64,000 bases of DNA from the NCBI GenBank assembly GCA_016210565.1, contig JACQUA010000173.1:1-64000 (forward strand). Reading direction: 5' to 3'. The notes below the pieces were generated by a model, which was not told where the DNA came from, did not search any database, and saw only the letters and a program-made list of their open reading frames with translations. Source of the DNA: Chloroflexota bacterium. Its GTDB lineage: Bacteria; Chloroflexota; Dehalococcoidia; JACQUA01. The position numbers and the translations under genes were made by a program. Shown piece after piece: positions 45,109 through 52,624 of the stretch; within the stretch, counting starts at the first letter, position 1; the number at the start of each line of letters is the position of its first letter.

Positions 45109-45495
45109 TCAGCAATCCAGCAACCTGACCACCCTGGCCCGGATCTCGTCCCGAATTTCCCGCACCCTGTCGAGGGGTTTTCCTTTCGGGTCTTCCAGCC
45201 CCCAGTCTTCAGCCGGAACCAGGCTTGCCGGGCACACCCCTTCCACCCCGCACCCCATGGTGATGACCCTGGAAGCAGAATCGAGCGTGTCCTGAGTTAG
45301 CGATTTGGGCTTGTTCCCGCTTATGTCTATGCCCGCTTCGGCCATCACCGTGGCGACGGTTGGATCAACCCTGTCCGCGGGATCCGTTCCGGCCGAAATC
45401 GCTTTCGCGTTTCCCCGCGCAAGCTGATTGAAAAAAGCCTCCGCCATCTGGCTCCGCCCCGAGTTATGCACGCAGACAAACAGGACCGTTTTCAT
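45109..45495 (-). CDS. arsC: Arsenate reductase ArsC (low-molecular-weight phosphatase type)
   Basis: The 128-residue protein has the P-loop CVHNSGRS with C8 and R14, and a redox pair C82 and C88 in MGCGVEGVCP. This matches the thioredoxin-coupled ArsC type in which three cysteines act in turn. It reduces cytoplasmic arsenate to arsenite. The small thioredoxin-like gene 11 bases upstream is a likely electron donor and acr3 downstream exports the product. Confidence 0.95.
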   Translation of the reverse strand: MKTVLFVCVHNSGRSQMAEAFFNQLARGNAKAISAGTDPADRVDPTVATVMAEAGIDISGNKPKSLTQDTLDSASRVITMGCGVEGVCPASLVPAEDWGLEDPKGKPLDRVREIRDEIRARVVRLLDC

Positions 45496-45506
45496 CTCTG
45501 CTCCTG

Positions 45507-45773
45507 CTATGTCCTCCTGAACCTTTCTTCCTTATCCAGGGCATTTACGACGAAAGTGGTCACTTCCGCCTTATTCGGGACTCTGCCCGAGCAGACCAGT
45601 TCTTCGTTGATGACAATGCCGGGTGTAGCCAGGAGCGGGTAACTCATTATCTTCTTTATGTCCCTGACTTCTTCGATGCGAGCCTCTACCGCCAGATCTG
45701 TGATCACCTCTCTGATCGTCTGTTCTACCTGGCGGCAACGGGAACAACCCGGTCCCAAAACTTTGATATCCAT
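45507..45773 (-). CDS. Thioredoxin-like small redox protein
   Basis: The 88-residue protein has the active-site motif GCSRC (C10 and C13) and the cis-proline region LLATPGIVIN. This is the pattern of 'redox-active disulfide protein 2', a glutaredoxin-sized thioredoxin-fold family often found with arsenic or metal genes. AAGGAGC precedes ATG 45773. It probably recycles ArsC or serves the upstream permease. Confidence 0.88.
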   Translation of the reverse strand: MDIKVLGPGCSRCRQVEQTIREVITDLAVEARIEEVRDIKKIMSYPLLATPGIVINEELVCSGRVPNKAEVTTFVVNALDKEERFRRT

Positions 45774-45891
45774 TTGATCAGCTCCTTTTTGTTCAGGTTA
45801 TGCACTAACCGGGCGGGGCGTGGCCCATGCCCCCGACTCGATCGGCGGCTTGCGGGGTGGGGAAAAGTAATAGCCCGTGCACAAACTGGAC

Positions 45892-46107
45892 CTATTCCTT
45901 TCTGGTTGTCTTGAAGCCTTCGACCGGACTGCTGCCGGTATCCAGGTGACTCTTCAGCCGTCCTTGCTGGGAGCGCACCGCTTTGTCATAAACCGACTTC
46001 TTTAGAAATACCATTGCCGCCTCCTGGTCCCGGTCAATCATCACCCTTTCCAGTTCCAGCAGTTCTTCTTCGTCCAGGAAGATGGCCGTCTTCCTGATTT
46101 CCAGCAT
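45892..46107 (-). CDS. Small uncharacterised protein B of the arsenic operon
   Basis: The 71-residue protein begins at ATG 46107 (AAGGAG nearby): MLEIRKTAIFLDEEELLELE, then a charged helix, FLKKSVYDKAV and a polar tail. It is a paralogue of the 50-residue protein encoded just upstream at 46216-46368. It is mostly helical and acidic/basic with no cysteines, membrane segment or known domain. Tandem duplication inside an arsenic operon suggests a real role, for example as a small partner of the permease. The function is unknown. Confidence 0.65.
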   Translation of the reverse strand: MLEIRKTAIFLDEEELLELERVMIDRDQEAAMVFLKKSVYDKAVRSQQGRLKSHLDTGSSPVEGFKTTRKE

Positions 46108-46215
46108 TTTGATCTCCTTCTCCCTCTGTGAAAAAGGGCACTGCCAACTTTTCAAGCTTTGGCGAAAGTACGAGGGAATGCAGCCTGGCCGCGACTACGG
46201 CCGCAGCATGAGATG

Positions 46216-46368
46216 TCAAAGGCTCCGCTGGTATCTTGATACCCTGTCATATATGAACTTCTTGAGATAATCAATCGCCGTTTCCTTGTTCCAGTCAACA
46301 ATAATCCGTTCCAGAGCCTCCACCTCTTCTGCCTCCAGAAAGATGGCGGTCTTTTTGATCTCCAGCAT
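46216..46368 (-). CDS. Small uncharacterised protein A of the arsenic operon (50 residues)
   Basis: ATG 46368 follows the permease stop by 9 bases and is preceded by AGGAG. The product starts MLEIKKTAIFLEAEEVEALE and ends KKFIYDRVSRYQRSL before TGA at 46218-46216. It aligns along its length with the 71-residue neighbour (MLEIRKTAIFLDEEELLELE). Both share the MLEI-(K/R)-KTAIFL start and a later YLKKF/FLKKS helix. The good ribosome site and the paralogy make it a real gene despite its size. No known family is recognised. Confidence 0.7.
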   Translation of the reverse strand: MLEIKKTAIFLEAEEVEALERIIVDWNKETAIDYLKKFIYDRVSRYQRSL

Positions 46369-46377
46369 TGGCGTCTC

Positions 46378-47409
46378 CTATGTTAGTGCTCCAAACAGGT
46401 AGCCGGACACGGTGGCCATGACCACCACGAGACCAACATAAGTTAGAGCTTTCTTCGTTCCCATGATGTTGCGGACGACGAGCATGCTCGGCAGGGACAG
46501 GCTCGGACCCGCCAGCAACAACGCCAGGGCAGGGCCCCTGCCCATGCCCAGGTCCAGGAAAGCCTTGACTATTGGTACCTCTGTCAGCGTGGCAAAGTAC
46601 ATCAGCGCCCCGAAGAAAGATGCGATGAAATTGGCGGACAGGCTGTTGCCCCCCACAAAGCCGGTCACCGAGGACTCCGGGATGACCGCCTCAATAATTC
46701 CGGCGGCAAATACCCCGATTAGAAGCCAGGGCGTTATGAGGCGCACGAAATGCCAGGTCTCTTTCATCCAGTCCCGTAACTCGCCCCCGGTGAACCAGCG
46801 CCACAGCATGACCACGAGAATGCCCAGTAGGCCACCCGTGACAACCCATCTCTGCGCAGCGGCAGCGACCAGGATTCCCACCAGAACGGCAAAGAAACCA
46901 GCCTGCCGCCACAGGCTCTTGCTCTGGTCGGTCGCCAGTATGGCAAAGGCTCTGGCGTCCTTCAGCGACTCGTCCTTGCGATAAATGGCAGCCATCAACA
47001 GACCGATGAGCACGGAGAAGACGATAGCTCCTGCGGCCCGGGCGATGCCCAGGTCATAGCCCAACAAATTGGCCGAATATACAATTGCCAGCACGTTGAT
47101 GGCCGGGCCCGAGTAAAGAAAGGCGACCGCCGGGCCTAACCCCGCGCCCCTTTTATAGATGCCGCCGAAAAGCGGCAGCACCGTGCAGGAGCAGACGGCC
47201 AGGATCGCCCCGGAAACCGAGGCCACGCTATAGGAAAGGTATTTCCTCGCCTGGGGACCGAAATACTTCAGAACCGCCCCCTGCGAGATGAATGCAGCAA
47301 TGGCGCCGGCTATAAAGAAGGCAGGCACGAGACAGGTAAGCGCGTGCGCCGACAGGTATTCTTCCAGGGCGTTGAGTCCAGGGCGAAAGAGTCCGTTGAT
47401 GATGCCCAA
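46378..47409 (-). CDS. Permease of the ArsP/SO_0444 (DUF318) family
   Basis: The 343-residue protein (TTG start) has about nine membrane helices. The CSCTVLPLFGGIYKRGAGLG segment contains the paired cysteines C73 and C75 expected for metalloid-binding permeases. A second glycine-rich repeat, TEVPIVKAFLDLGMGRGPAL, follows. Family members export trivalent organoarsenicals (ArsP) or metal ions. Context (arsR upstream, arsC and acr3 downstream) favours an arsenic compound. The start codon is uncertain because no good ribosome site is visible. Confidence 0.88.
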   Translation of the reverse strand: MGIINGLFRPGLNALEEYLSAHALTCLVPAFFIAGAIAAFISQGAVLKYFGPQARKYLSYSVASVSGAILAVCSCTVLPLFGGIYKRGAGLGPAVAFLYSGPAINVLAIVYSANLLGYDLGIARAAGAIVFSVLIGLLMAAIYRKDESLKDARAFAILATDQSKSLWRQAGFFAVLVGILVAAAAQRWVVTGGLLGILVVMLWRWFTGGELRDWMKETWHFVRLITPWLLIGVFAAGIIEAVIPESSVTGFVGGNSLSANFIASFFGALMYFATLTEVPIVKAFLDLGMGRGPALALLLAGPSLSLPSMLVVRNIMGTKKALTYVGLVVVMATVSGYLFGALT

Positions 47410-47518
47410 AGGGTTATCCGGTTATGCGCATTATCGCATATAGCCCAAAAAAGATATAGACCAATGCAAAAGCACTAATGGCGATTACATCGCTACAGTG
47501 AGACGAAAACGGGGGCTT

Positions 47519-47666
47519 TCACCACAGAGACACGGAGAACACAGAGAAGAACCAGTCAGCCGTCAGCTATCAGCTTTCAGCCCCACCTGCCCCGGCGGGG
47601 CGGTCCGACTGCTGATGGCTGAAAGCTGAGAGCTACCTCCGTGCCCTCGGTGTCTCTGTGGTGAAC
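47519..47666. repeat. Nested inverted repeat (CACCACAGAGACA / AGCTATCAGCTTTCAG)
   Basis: TTCACCACAGAGACACGGAG pairs with CGGTGTCTCTGTGGTGAA at the outside, and CAGCTATCAGCTTTCAG pairs with CTGAAAGCTGAGAGCT inside, giving one large nested hairpin. It fills the gap between arsR and the permease gene on the - strand and may separate their expression. No gene is seen in 47410-47695. Confidence 0.7.
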
Positions 47667-47695
47667 ATAATGCCCCGTTCCTTAACGCGCCTGCA

Positions 47696-48067
47696 TTAGC
47701 TTTTTCGCCCTGAACGCATTCTTTCGGCGCAGCCCGGACCCACCCGCTCGGCTTTTCTGAGCCGCTCCAGGTCCGCCCTGGCCACCGGGTTCCTTTCGAT
47801 GGCGGCGGCCAGAGTCTCCACCAGGCGCACCGCGTGGCTTTCCATCTCATCCTTGCTAACGGAGTACAGGGCCCAGGAACCCACTTTCCTCAGCCGCAGG
47901 AAGCCGGCGTCGTACAGGATATTCAGGTTCCGGGAAGCCCTGGTCTGAGAGATATCCAGCGCCTGCATGACCTCGCAGACGCAGCACTCCCTTTCCAGCA
48001 GAACGTTCAGAATTCTGAGCCTGGTTTCATCTGACAGCGCCTTGAAATTGTTTACCAGGTTGCGCAT
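47696..48067 (-). CDS. arsR: ArsR-family transcriptional repressor
   Basis: The 123-residue protein has the ArsR winged helix (FKALSDETRLRILNVL, then DISQTRASRNLNILYDAG). The arsenite-sensing cysteines are in ECCVCEV (C28, C29, C31). As(III) binding there releases the repressor from DNA. It heads the operon that continues with the permease, the two small proteins, the redox protein, ArsC and ACR3. An inverted repeat overlapping its own promoter lies at 48088-48113. It is divergent from the molybdoenzyme locus, so it may control both directions. Confidence 0.95.
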   Translation of the reverse strand: MRNLVNNFKALSDETRLRILNVLLERECCVCEVMQALDISQTRASRNLNILYDAGFLRLRKVGSWALYSVSKDEMESHAVRLVETLAAAIERNPVARADLERLRKAERVGPGCAERMRSGRKS

Positions 48068-48087
48068 TTAGTACGGCCTCAGTAATT

Positions 48088-48113
48088 TATATATGCACAT
48101 ACGCGCATATATA
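48088..48113 (-). promoter_or_regulatory. Probable ArsR operator
   Basis: TATATATGC at 48088-48096 and GCATATATA at 48105-48113 form a perfect inverted repeat with an 8-base centre. AT-rich dyads of this spacing are typical ArsR/SmtB sites. It starts about 20 bases upstream of arsR and touches the -10 of its promoter. Confidence 0.7.
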
Positions 48114-48139
48114 TTACACCAAATGCAAACCATTGTCAA
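48111..48139 (-). promoter_or_regulatory. arsR promoter
   Basis: On the - strand TTGACA (48139-48134) and TAATAT (48116-48111) are 17 bases apart. The -10 overlaps the dyad at 48088-48113, so bound ArsR would block it. Confidence 0.6.
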
Positions 48140-48161
48140 TAGTCTTCCCGGGTCGCCGGAA

Positions 48162-48215
48162 GGGTCAATTTTTCATTGATTATTCATTGACCCGGTACTA
48201 TCGGATGGGTAGAAT
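48162..48215 (+). promoter_or_regulatory. Promoter and dyad of the molybdoenzyme locus
   Basis: TTGACC at 48187-48192 and TAGAAT at 48210-48215 are 17 bases apart, a good sigma70 promoter divergent from arsR. The -35 is inside an inverted repeat, GGGTCAAT at 48162-48169 and ATTGACCC at 48186-48193, which could bind a regulator. The leader to the ATG at 48404 would be about 180 bases, which is long. Confidence 0.6.
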
Positions 48216-48403
48216 ATGCTAGTCTATTGTAAGTATACTGTAAGGAACAAGCTCATCGACCCTTCCGCTTCTTCAATTTCATGCGGGTCTGAGGATGTGG
48301 CCGCAGGATGCCAAGTGGCTTCCCTCCCTTCACCGCTGCTGCGTTACAGAGGGCGGGAAGGCCGCCCCGCCACCGGGAATTTCAGCCATACGAGGAGGTA
48401 CTC

Positions 48404-48877
48404 ATGAAAATCGCCTGTCTTCATGTCGCCGTGGGAAGAAGCCGCCTGGTATTTTATTCCGCGGCCATCCTGTCAACCATTCTTCTCCTGACAGCGGTGG
48501 GCTGTGAAAAAGAGCCGCCTCCGACGCCCTCCGCCACGGCCCAGGTCCGTTTGCCCACCACCCCGGCCACAACGCCAACTCCGGTCGCCACACCAAAGCC
48601 CCCAGCCGTATCGACGCCAGCTCCTACGGTGGCGCCCAAGCCGGCGCCCGTGCTCCAGATAGGAATGGGCGTAAACGAACGCTTCCATGAAATACATACC
48701 AAGAAGCTCAACCTGGCCTGTGATTTCTGCCACTCGGCAACCTCTCAAACTTACAAAGATCCCCTGGCTCAGGCGACCAACCCGGCGGACCCCCGCTCAT
48801 GCCTGGGCTGTCACAAAGAGGGCGGCGCCCAGCCATTCTATGGCGACAACTGGCAGAAGGCAAAGGTAAGTAAATAA
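48404..48877 (+). CDS. Diheme c-type cytochrome lipoprotein
   Basis: The start at ATG 48404 follows GAGGAGG. The 157-residue protein has a signal with lipobox LTAVGC (C34), then a Pro/Thr/Ala-rich linker to about residue 83. A small heme domain follows with CDFCH (C106, C109, H110) and CLGCH (C133, C136, H137). It should be an exported, membrane-tethered diheme electron carrier. It is 12 bases upstream of the molybdopterin enzyme and so is likely its redox partner, linking it to the membrane electron pool in place of an NrfD or NrfH subunit. Confidence 0.88.
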   Translation: MKIACLHVAVGRSRLVFYSAAILSTILLLTAVGCEKEPPPTPSATAQVRLPTTPATTPTPVATPKPPAVSTPAPTVAPKPAPVLQIGMGVNERFHEIHTKKLNLACDFCHSATSQTYKDPLAQATNPADPRSCLGCHKEGGAQPFYGDNWQKAKVSK

Positions 48878-48889
48878 GGAGAACCTCGA

Positions 48890-51310
48890 ATGGAAATAAC
48901 CCGACGGGAATTCATCAAATCTGCCGGAACTTCGGCCACCGCCCTGGCTGTTATCGGGCCGAACATGGAATTCAGGGCCATCAAGGATTCTCAGATCGGC
49001 CGTCAAGAAGGCGAAAAATGGGTCGCCACGGGTTGCACGGGCTGCGTCGGCTGGTGTCCCCTGATGGTGAAGGTAGTGAATGGTAAGGCAGTGCGGATCA
49101 AAGGTAATCCCAATTCCAACTGGACGCAAGGAAAACTGTGTCCCCGCGGCTTGCTGAATTTGCAGGTCACCTATGACCCGGACAGGGTCAAGAAGCCACT
49201 CAGGCGCACCAATCCGGTCAAAGGCAGGGACGAGGACCCTAAATGGATCGAGATAAGCTGGGATGAGGCGATCGGCGCCATTGCCCAGAAAATGAGGGAA
49301 CTCAGGGACAGGGGCACGCCCGAGAGGTTCGCCCTGTTCCGCGGCCGGTACAATCCCATGGACGCGGATATCCTCTATGGGAGACTGGTCAAAGCCTACG
49401 GCAGCCCCAATTCCATATCCCACAGCGCCCTTTGCGCCGAGACCACGAAATCCGGTTACTGGTATGCGGCCGGCCGGTACGCCTACAACTCCTTTGACTT
49501 CGCCAACACCAACTATATTTTGAGTTTTGGGGTCAACTTCCTCGAGGCCCATCGTCCGGTCACCGGACTGTTAGCCAGTTGGGCCAAAGGCCGCAGGGGA
49601 AGGGCTATCCGGCCCAAGACGGTGGTCATCGATCCCAGATACTCCGTTACGGCCTCCCGGGCCGACGAATGGCTTCCGATAAATCCGGGGACGGATGGCG
49701 CTCTGGCCCTGGGAATCGCTCACACGATACTGGTGGACGGCCTGTGGGATAGAAAATTCGTCGGGGATTTCAAAGAGGCTTCTGGCAAGTTCGTTGCCGG
49801 CAAGGTGGTAGACGATAAAGACTGGGAGGATGCCAGCACCACGGGCCTGGTGAAATGGTGGAACCTGTTCCTCAAGGATTTTGCTGCGGAAAGGGCCGCC
49901 CAAATCACCGGAATCCCCGCCTCCACTATCACCCGGCTGGCCCGGGAATTCGCCACCACGAAACCCGCCGTGACGCTCCGAAGCCGCGGCAGTGAAGCCT
50001 GGCCGGGAAACGGCACGTACAACTCCTATGCCATCTATTCATTGAACGGGCTGGTGGGGAGTGTGGAGGTAAAAGGCGGCATTAACCATAGCGCCAGCGT
50101 CAGTTATTCGCCGGAACCGATCAAGCTGGAGCTTGATGCGGTGGCAGAAACCGGGGGGAAGAAGCCGCGCATCGACGAAAAAGGCACCAAGAAATTCCCC
50201 CAGGCTGACGTCATCACGAACAACGCGGCGGATAACATTATCAGAGAGTTCCCCTACCCTATCGAGATGGCGCTTGGCTACTGGAACAACTTTACTTTTT
50301 CCGCCCCGGGGAGCAAACGCTGGGAAGAAGCCCTCAAGAAGATTCCTTTCCTGGTGCATCACACTACCCACATCAGTGAATGGAGCCAGTATGCCGACAT
50401 CGTTCTCCCCGCCAGAACGTACATCGAAAAGTGGAGCGCGGGGAACCCGGCGGGCGGCTCCAGCGTGGAGAACGGAGTGACGCTTTATCAGCCGGTGATA
50501 GATCCTCTCTACGATACAAAATGCGAGGTAGACATCGCCATCGCTCTCGGCAAAGAGCTGGGGAAATACTACCCATCCATCAAGCGGTCCTTCGATGGCA
50601 TAGGCGGGACCTACGGTGACACGCCCGAGGGGTATGCCAGGGTTCGGACTAAGGCTTTCTGGGAGAAGCTCCCGGGAGGCTGGGACGAGTTCAAAGCCAG
50701 AGGAACGGTGAACGTAAGCCCCTACAAATTCACCTGGCAGTTTCCCACGCCCTCGAAGAAGTTTGAGTTCTACTCAGGGACCCTGAAGAAGCTGTTTACG
50801 GACAAGAAGGTGACGGACAGCGACCTGGCGACCTACAACATCAAGGCCCGCGGCGACCTGGTGTATGTGCCGCATCACGAAGACCCCATCTTCATCGGGG
50901 ACGCTGCTGAGTTCCCTCTGGTCCTGATAACTTATAAGAATGCTTTGAGCCAGGAGGGCAGAAGCGCCAATACCCCCTGGGCCCAGGAAATGTACCTGAA
51001 CCCCCTGTACGGGCAGGGATGGATGAACCTGGCGGAAATCAACCCTGAGACGGCAAAAAGATTTGGCGTCAACGACGGGGAGGCGGTCTTCGTCGAATCG
51101 GTGGTCGGTAAAATCAAAGCTACAGCCAGGGTTTTCGAAGGGATACACCCCGACGTCGTTGCCATGTGCTACGGCCAGGGGCACTGGGCCTACGGCAAAT
51201 GGGCGAAGGACAAAGGGGCCAATCCCAACGAAATTACCGGGGTCATGTACGAGAATATCACGGGGATGGCGGCCTATTTCAATACCAGGGTAAAGGTCTA
51301 CAAAGCATAA
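48890..51310 (+). CDS. Molybdopterin oxidoreductase, candidate respiratory arsenate reductase (ArrA-like)
   Basis: The 806-residue DMSO-reductase-family protein has a twin-arginine signal (TRREFIK) for folded export. The [4Fe-4S] ligands are spaced C49-x2-C52-x3-C56-x27-C84, the spacing I recall for ArrA. Residues matching the ArrA active site as I remember it are RGRY at 151-154, H178, S179, the molybdenum ligand C182 in HSALCAETTK, K187 and Y199. Context supports arsenate respiration: a divergent arsenic operon, a ferredoxin subunit, a TorD chaperone and a downstream PhnD/kinase/regulator set. Alternatives are an ArxA-like arsenite oxidase or another reductase of the polysulfide/arsenate lineage. 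The family is certain; the substrate is inferred. Confidence 0.9.
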   Translation: MEITRREFIKSAGTSATALAVIGPNMEFRAIKDSQIGRQEGEKWVATGCTGCVGWCPLMVKVVNGKAVRIKGNPNSNWTQGKLCPRGLLNLQVTYDPDRVKKPLRRTNPVKGRDEDPKWIEISWDEAIGAIAQKMRELRDRGTPERFALFRGRYNPMDADILYGRLVKAYGSPNSISHSALCAETTKSGYWYAAGRYAYNSFDFANTNYILSFGVNFLEAHRPVTGLLASWAKGRRGRAIRPKTVVIDPRYSVTASRADEWLPINPGTDGALALGIAHTILVDGLWDRKFVGDFKEASGKFVAGKVVDDKDWEDASTTGLVKWWNLFLKDFAAERAAQITGIPASTITRLAREFATTKPAVTLRSRGSEAWPGNGTYNSYAIYSLNGLVGSVEVKGGINHSASVSYSPEPIKLELDAVAETGGKKPRIDEKGTKKFPQADVITNNAADNIIREFPYPIEMALGYWNNFTFSAPGSKRWEEALKKIPFLVHHTTHISEWSQYADIVLPARTYIEKWSAGNPAGGSSVENGVTLYQPVIDPLYDTKCEVDIAIALGKELGKYYPSIKRSFDGIGGTYGDTPEGYARVRTKAFWEKLPGGWDEFKARGTVNVSPYKFTWQFPTPSKKFEFYSGTLKKLFTDKKVTDSDLATYNIKARGDLVYVPHHEDPIFIGDAAEFPLVLITYKNALSQEGRSANTPWAQEMYLNPLYGQGWMNLAEINPETAKRFGVNDGEAVFVESVVGKIKATARVFEGIHPDVVAMCYGQGHWAYGKWAKDKGANPNEITGVMYENITGMAAYFNTRVKVYKA

Positions 51311-51323
51311 GGAGGTATATGAC

Positions 51324-51968
51324 ATGGCCAAATACGCAATGTTAATCGACCTCGACCGGTGTCTGGCGTGTCAGGCCTGCGTCATCGCCTGCAAGACGGA
51401 AAACAACGTGCCCGATTCAACCCCCGACACCTTCAAGGGGCGCAAGGCCAACTTTCGGACCAGGGTGGTGCCCCTGGCCCACTCGGGAAAATACCCCAAC
51501 CCCGCCGTCCAGATCTTCCCTGTGCTTTGTAATCAGTGTGAGAATCCGCCCTGCGTGGCCGCCTGCCCCACCGGGGCAACCTATCAGCGGGATGACGGTA
51601 TCGTCCTGGTAGACTGGGAGAAATGCATGGGCTGCAAGTATTGCATGGCGGTATGTCCCTACGGGCAAAGAGGCTTTGTTCAACTGGATGAAGCCAGGGA
51701 CTATCACAACCCCGAAGCGATTCCCCCGGGCAACCAGCAGTCCCGGCCCCCCAAAGGCAAGGTAGATAAGTGCACTTTTTGCGCCCACCTGGTAGAGCGT
51801 GGCGAGCTTCCCGCCTGCGTTACCGCCTGCCCGGCCGACGCCCGGGTATTCGGGGATGCGACCCAGGTTGGCGGGGTAATAGCCGGTTTGCTGGCCAGCC
51901 GCAACAGCCAGGTCCTGAGACCGGACTTCGGCACCCAACCCCGCGTCTTCTATCTTCTGAAGGGATAA
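51324..51968 (+). CDS. Four-cluster ferredoxin subunit (DmsB/ArrB-like)
   Basis: The 214-residue protein has four cysteine groups for [4Fe-4S] clusters: CLACQACVIAC, CNQCENPPCVAAC, CMGCKYCMAVC and CTFCAHLVERG...CVTAC. This is the standard electron-transfer subunit of DMSO-reductase-type enzymes, passing electrons between the diheme cytochrome and the catalytic subunit. It begins 13 bases after the catalytic gene, with AAGGAGG before it. There is no signal peptide, so it would be co-exported with its TAT partner. Length fits ArrB. Confidence 0.92.
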   Translation: MAKYAMLIDLDRCLACQACVIACKTENNVPDSTPDTFKGRKANFRTRVVPLAHSGKYPNPAVQIFPVLCNQCENPPCVAACPTGATYQRDDGIVLVDWEKCMGCKYCMAVCPYGQRGFVQLDEARDYHNPEAIPPGNQQSRPPKGKVDKCTFCAHLVERGELPACVTACPADARVFGDATQVGGVIAGLLASRNSQVLRPDFGTQPRVFYLLKG

Positions 51969-51971
51969 CCC

Positions 51972-52621
51972 GTGAAGCAGTATCTGGAAAGACTGGCCGC
52001 GACCGCTGACATCTGCGGGTTGCTTTCACTGTGCTACGCCTCACCGGCAGATGAGGCGTTCAACGACGAGTTGCCAGCGCGGCTGACGCGTGCTCTTCGA
52101 GCCGCTGGTTTCCTGCACATTGAGGATGAAGCCGCCCGGATGAGTCGCTGCTTCGGCGACAGCAAAGACGATCTGGACCTGAAGCTGGAATACACTCGCC
52201 TGTTCAGGGGACCGGTGAAAGCGGCGGCCTATCCTTACGAATCCATGAATGTTGAAGGCGAGGTAATGGCTAAGTCGACGTTGAGCGTGCTGGACTGCTA
52301 CAGGGAAGTTGGAGTGGCGGTGAGCGAGTCATTCAACGACTTGCCCGATCACATAACCGTGGAACTCGAGTTTGTCCGGTACCTCTGCCTGAAAGAGATG
52401 GCCGCCATCAAAGGCGGCAACGTCGAAGACGCCTGTCCTTCAGGAAAGCCCGCCACTCCTTCGCCCGGGACCATCTTCTGAAGTGGGCGCACCGGTTCAC
52501 CGGCCAGATAGAACACAACACAACTGCCCCTTTCTATCTCGCCCTGGCCAGGATCACCCACGCTTTCCTTCTTTCCGACTTCAGCATAGCAACGGAAAGC
52601 CAGACTGCCCCGGCCTGCTGA
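51972..52621 (+). pseudogene. TorD/DmsD-family chaperone with a frameshift
   Basis: From GTG 51972 the frame encodes a TorD-like helical chaperone (LDLKLEYTRLFRGP, DLPDHITVELEFVRYLCLKE) but diverges after NVEDA near 52431 and stops at 52481. In the -1 register the sequence continues as LSFRKARHSFARDHLLKWAH and ends APFYLALARITHAFLLSDF... at TGA 52619-52621. That matches the C-terminus of the second TorD here (61008-61736). One missing C in a GCC(C)TG context explains it. TorD proteins hold the apo-molybdoenzyme until cofactor insertion and guard its TAT signal. The gene is either recently inactivated or the base is a sequence error. Confidence 0.85.
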
Positions 52622-52624
52622 CAC

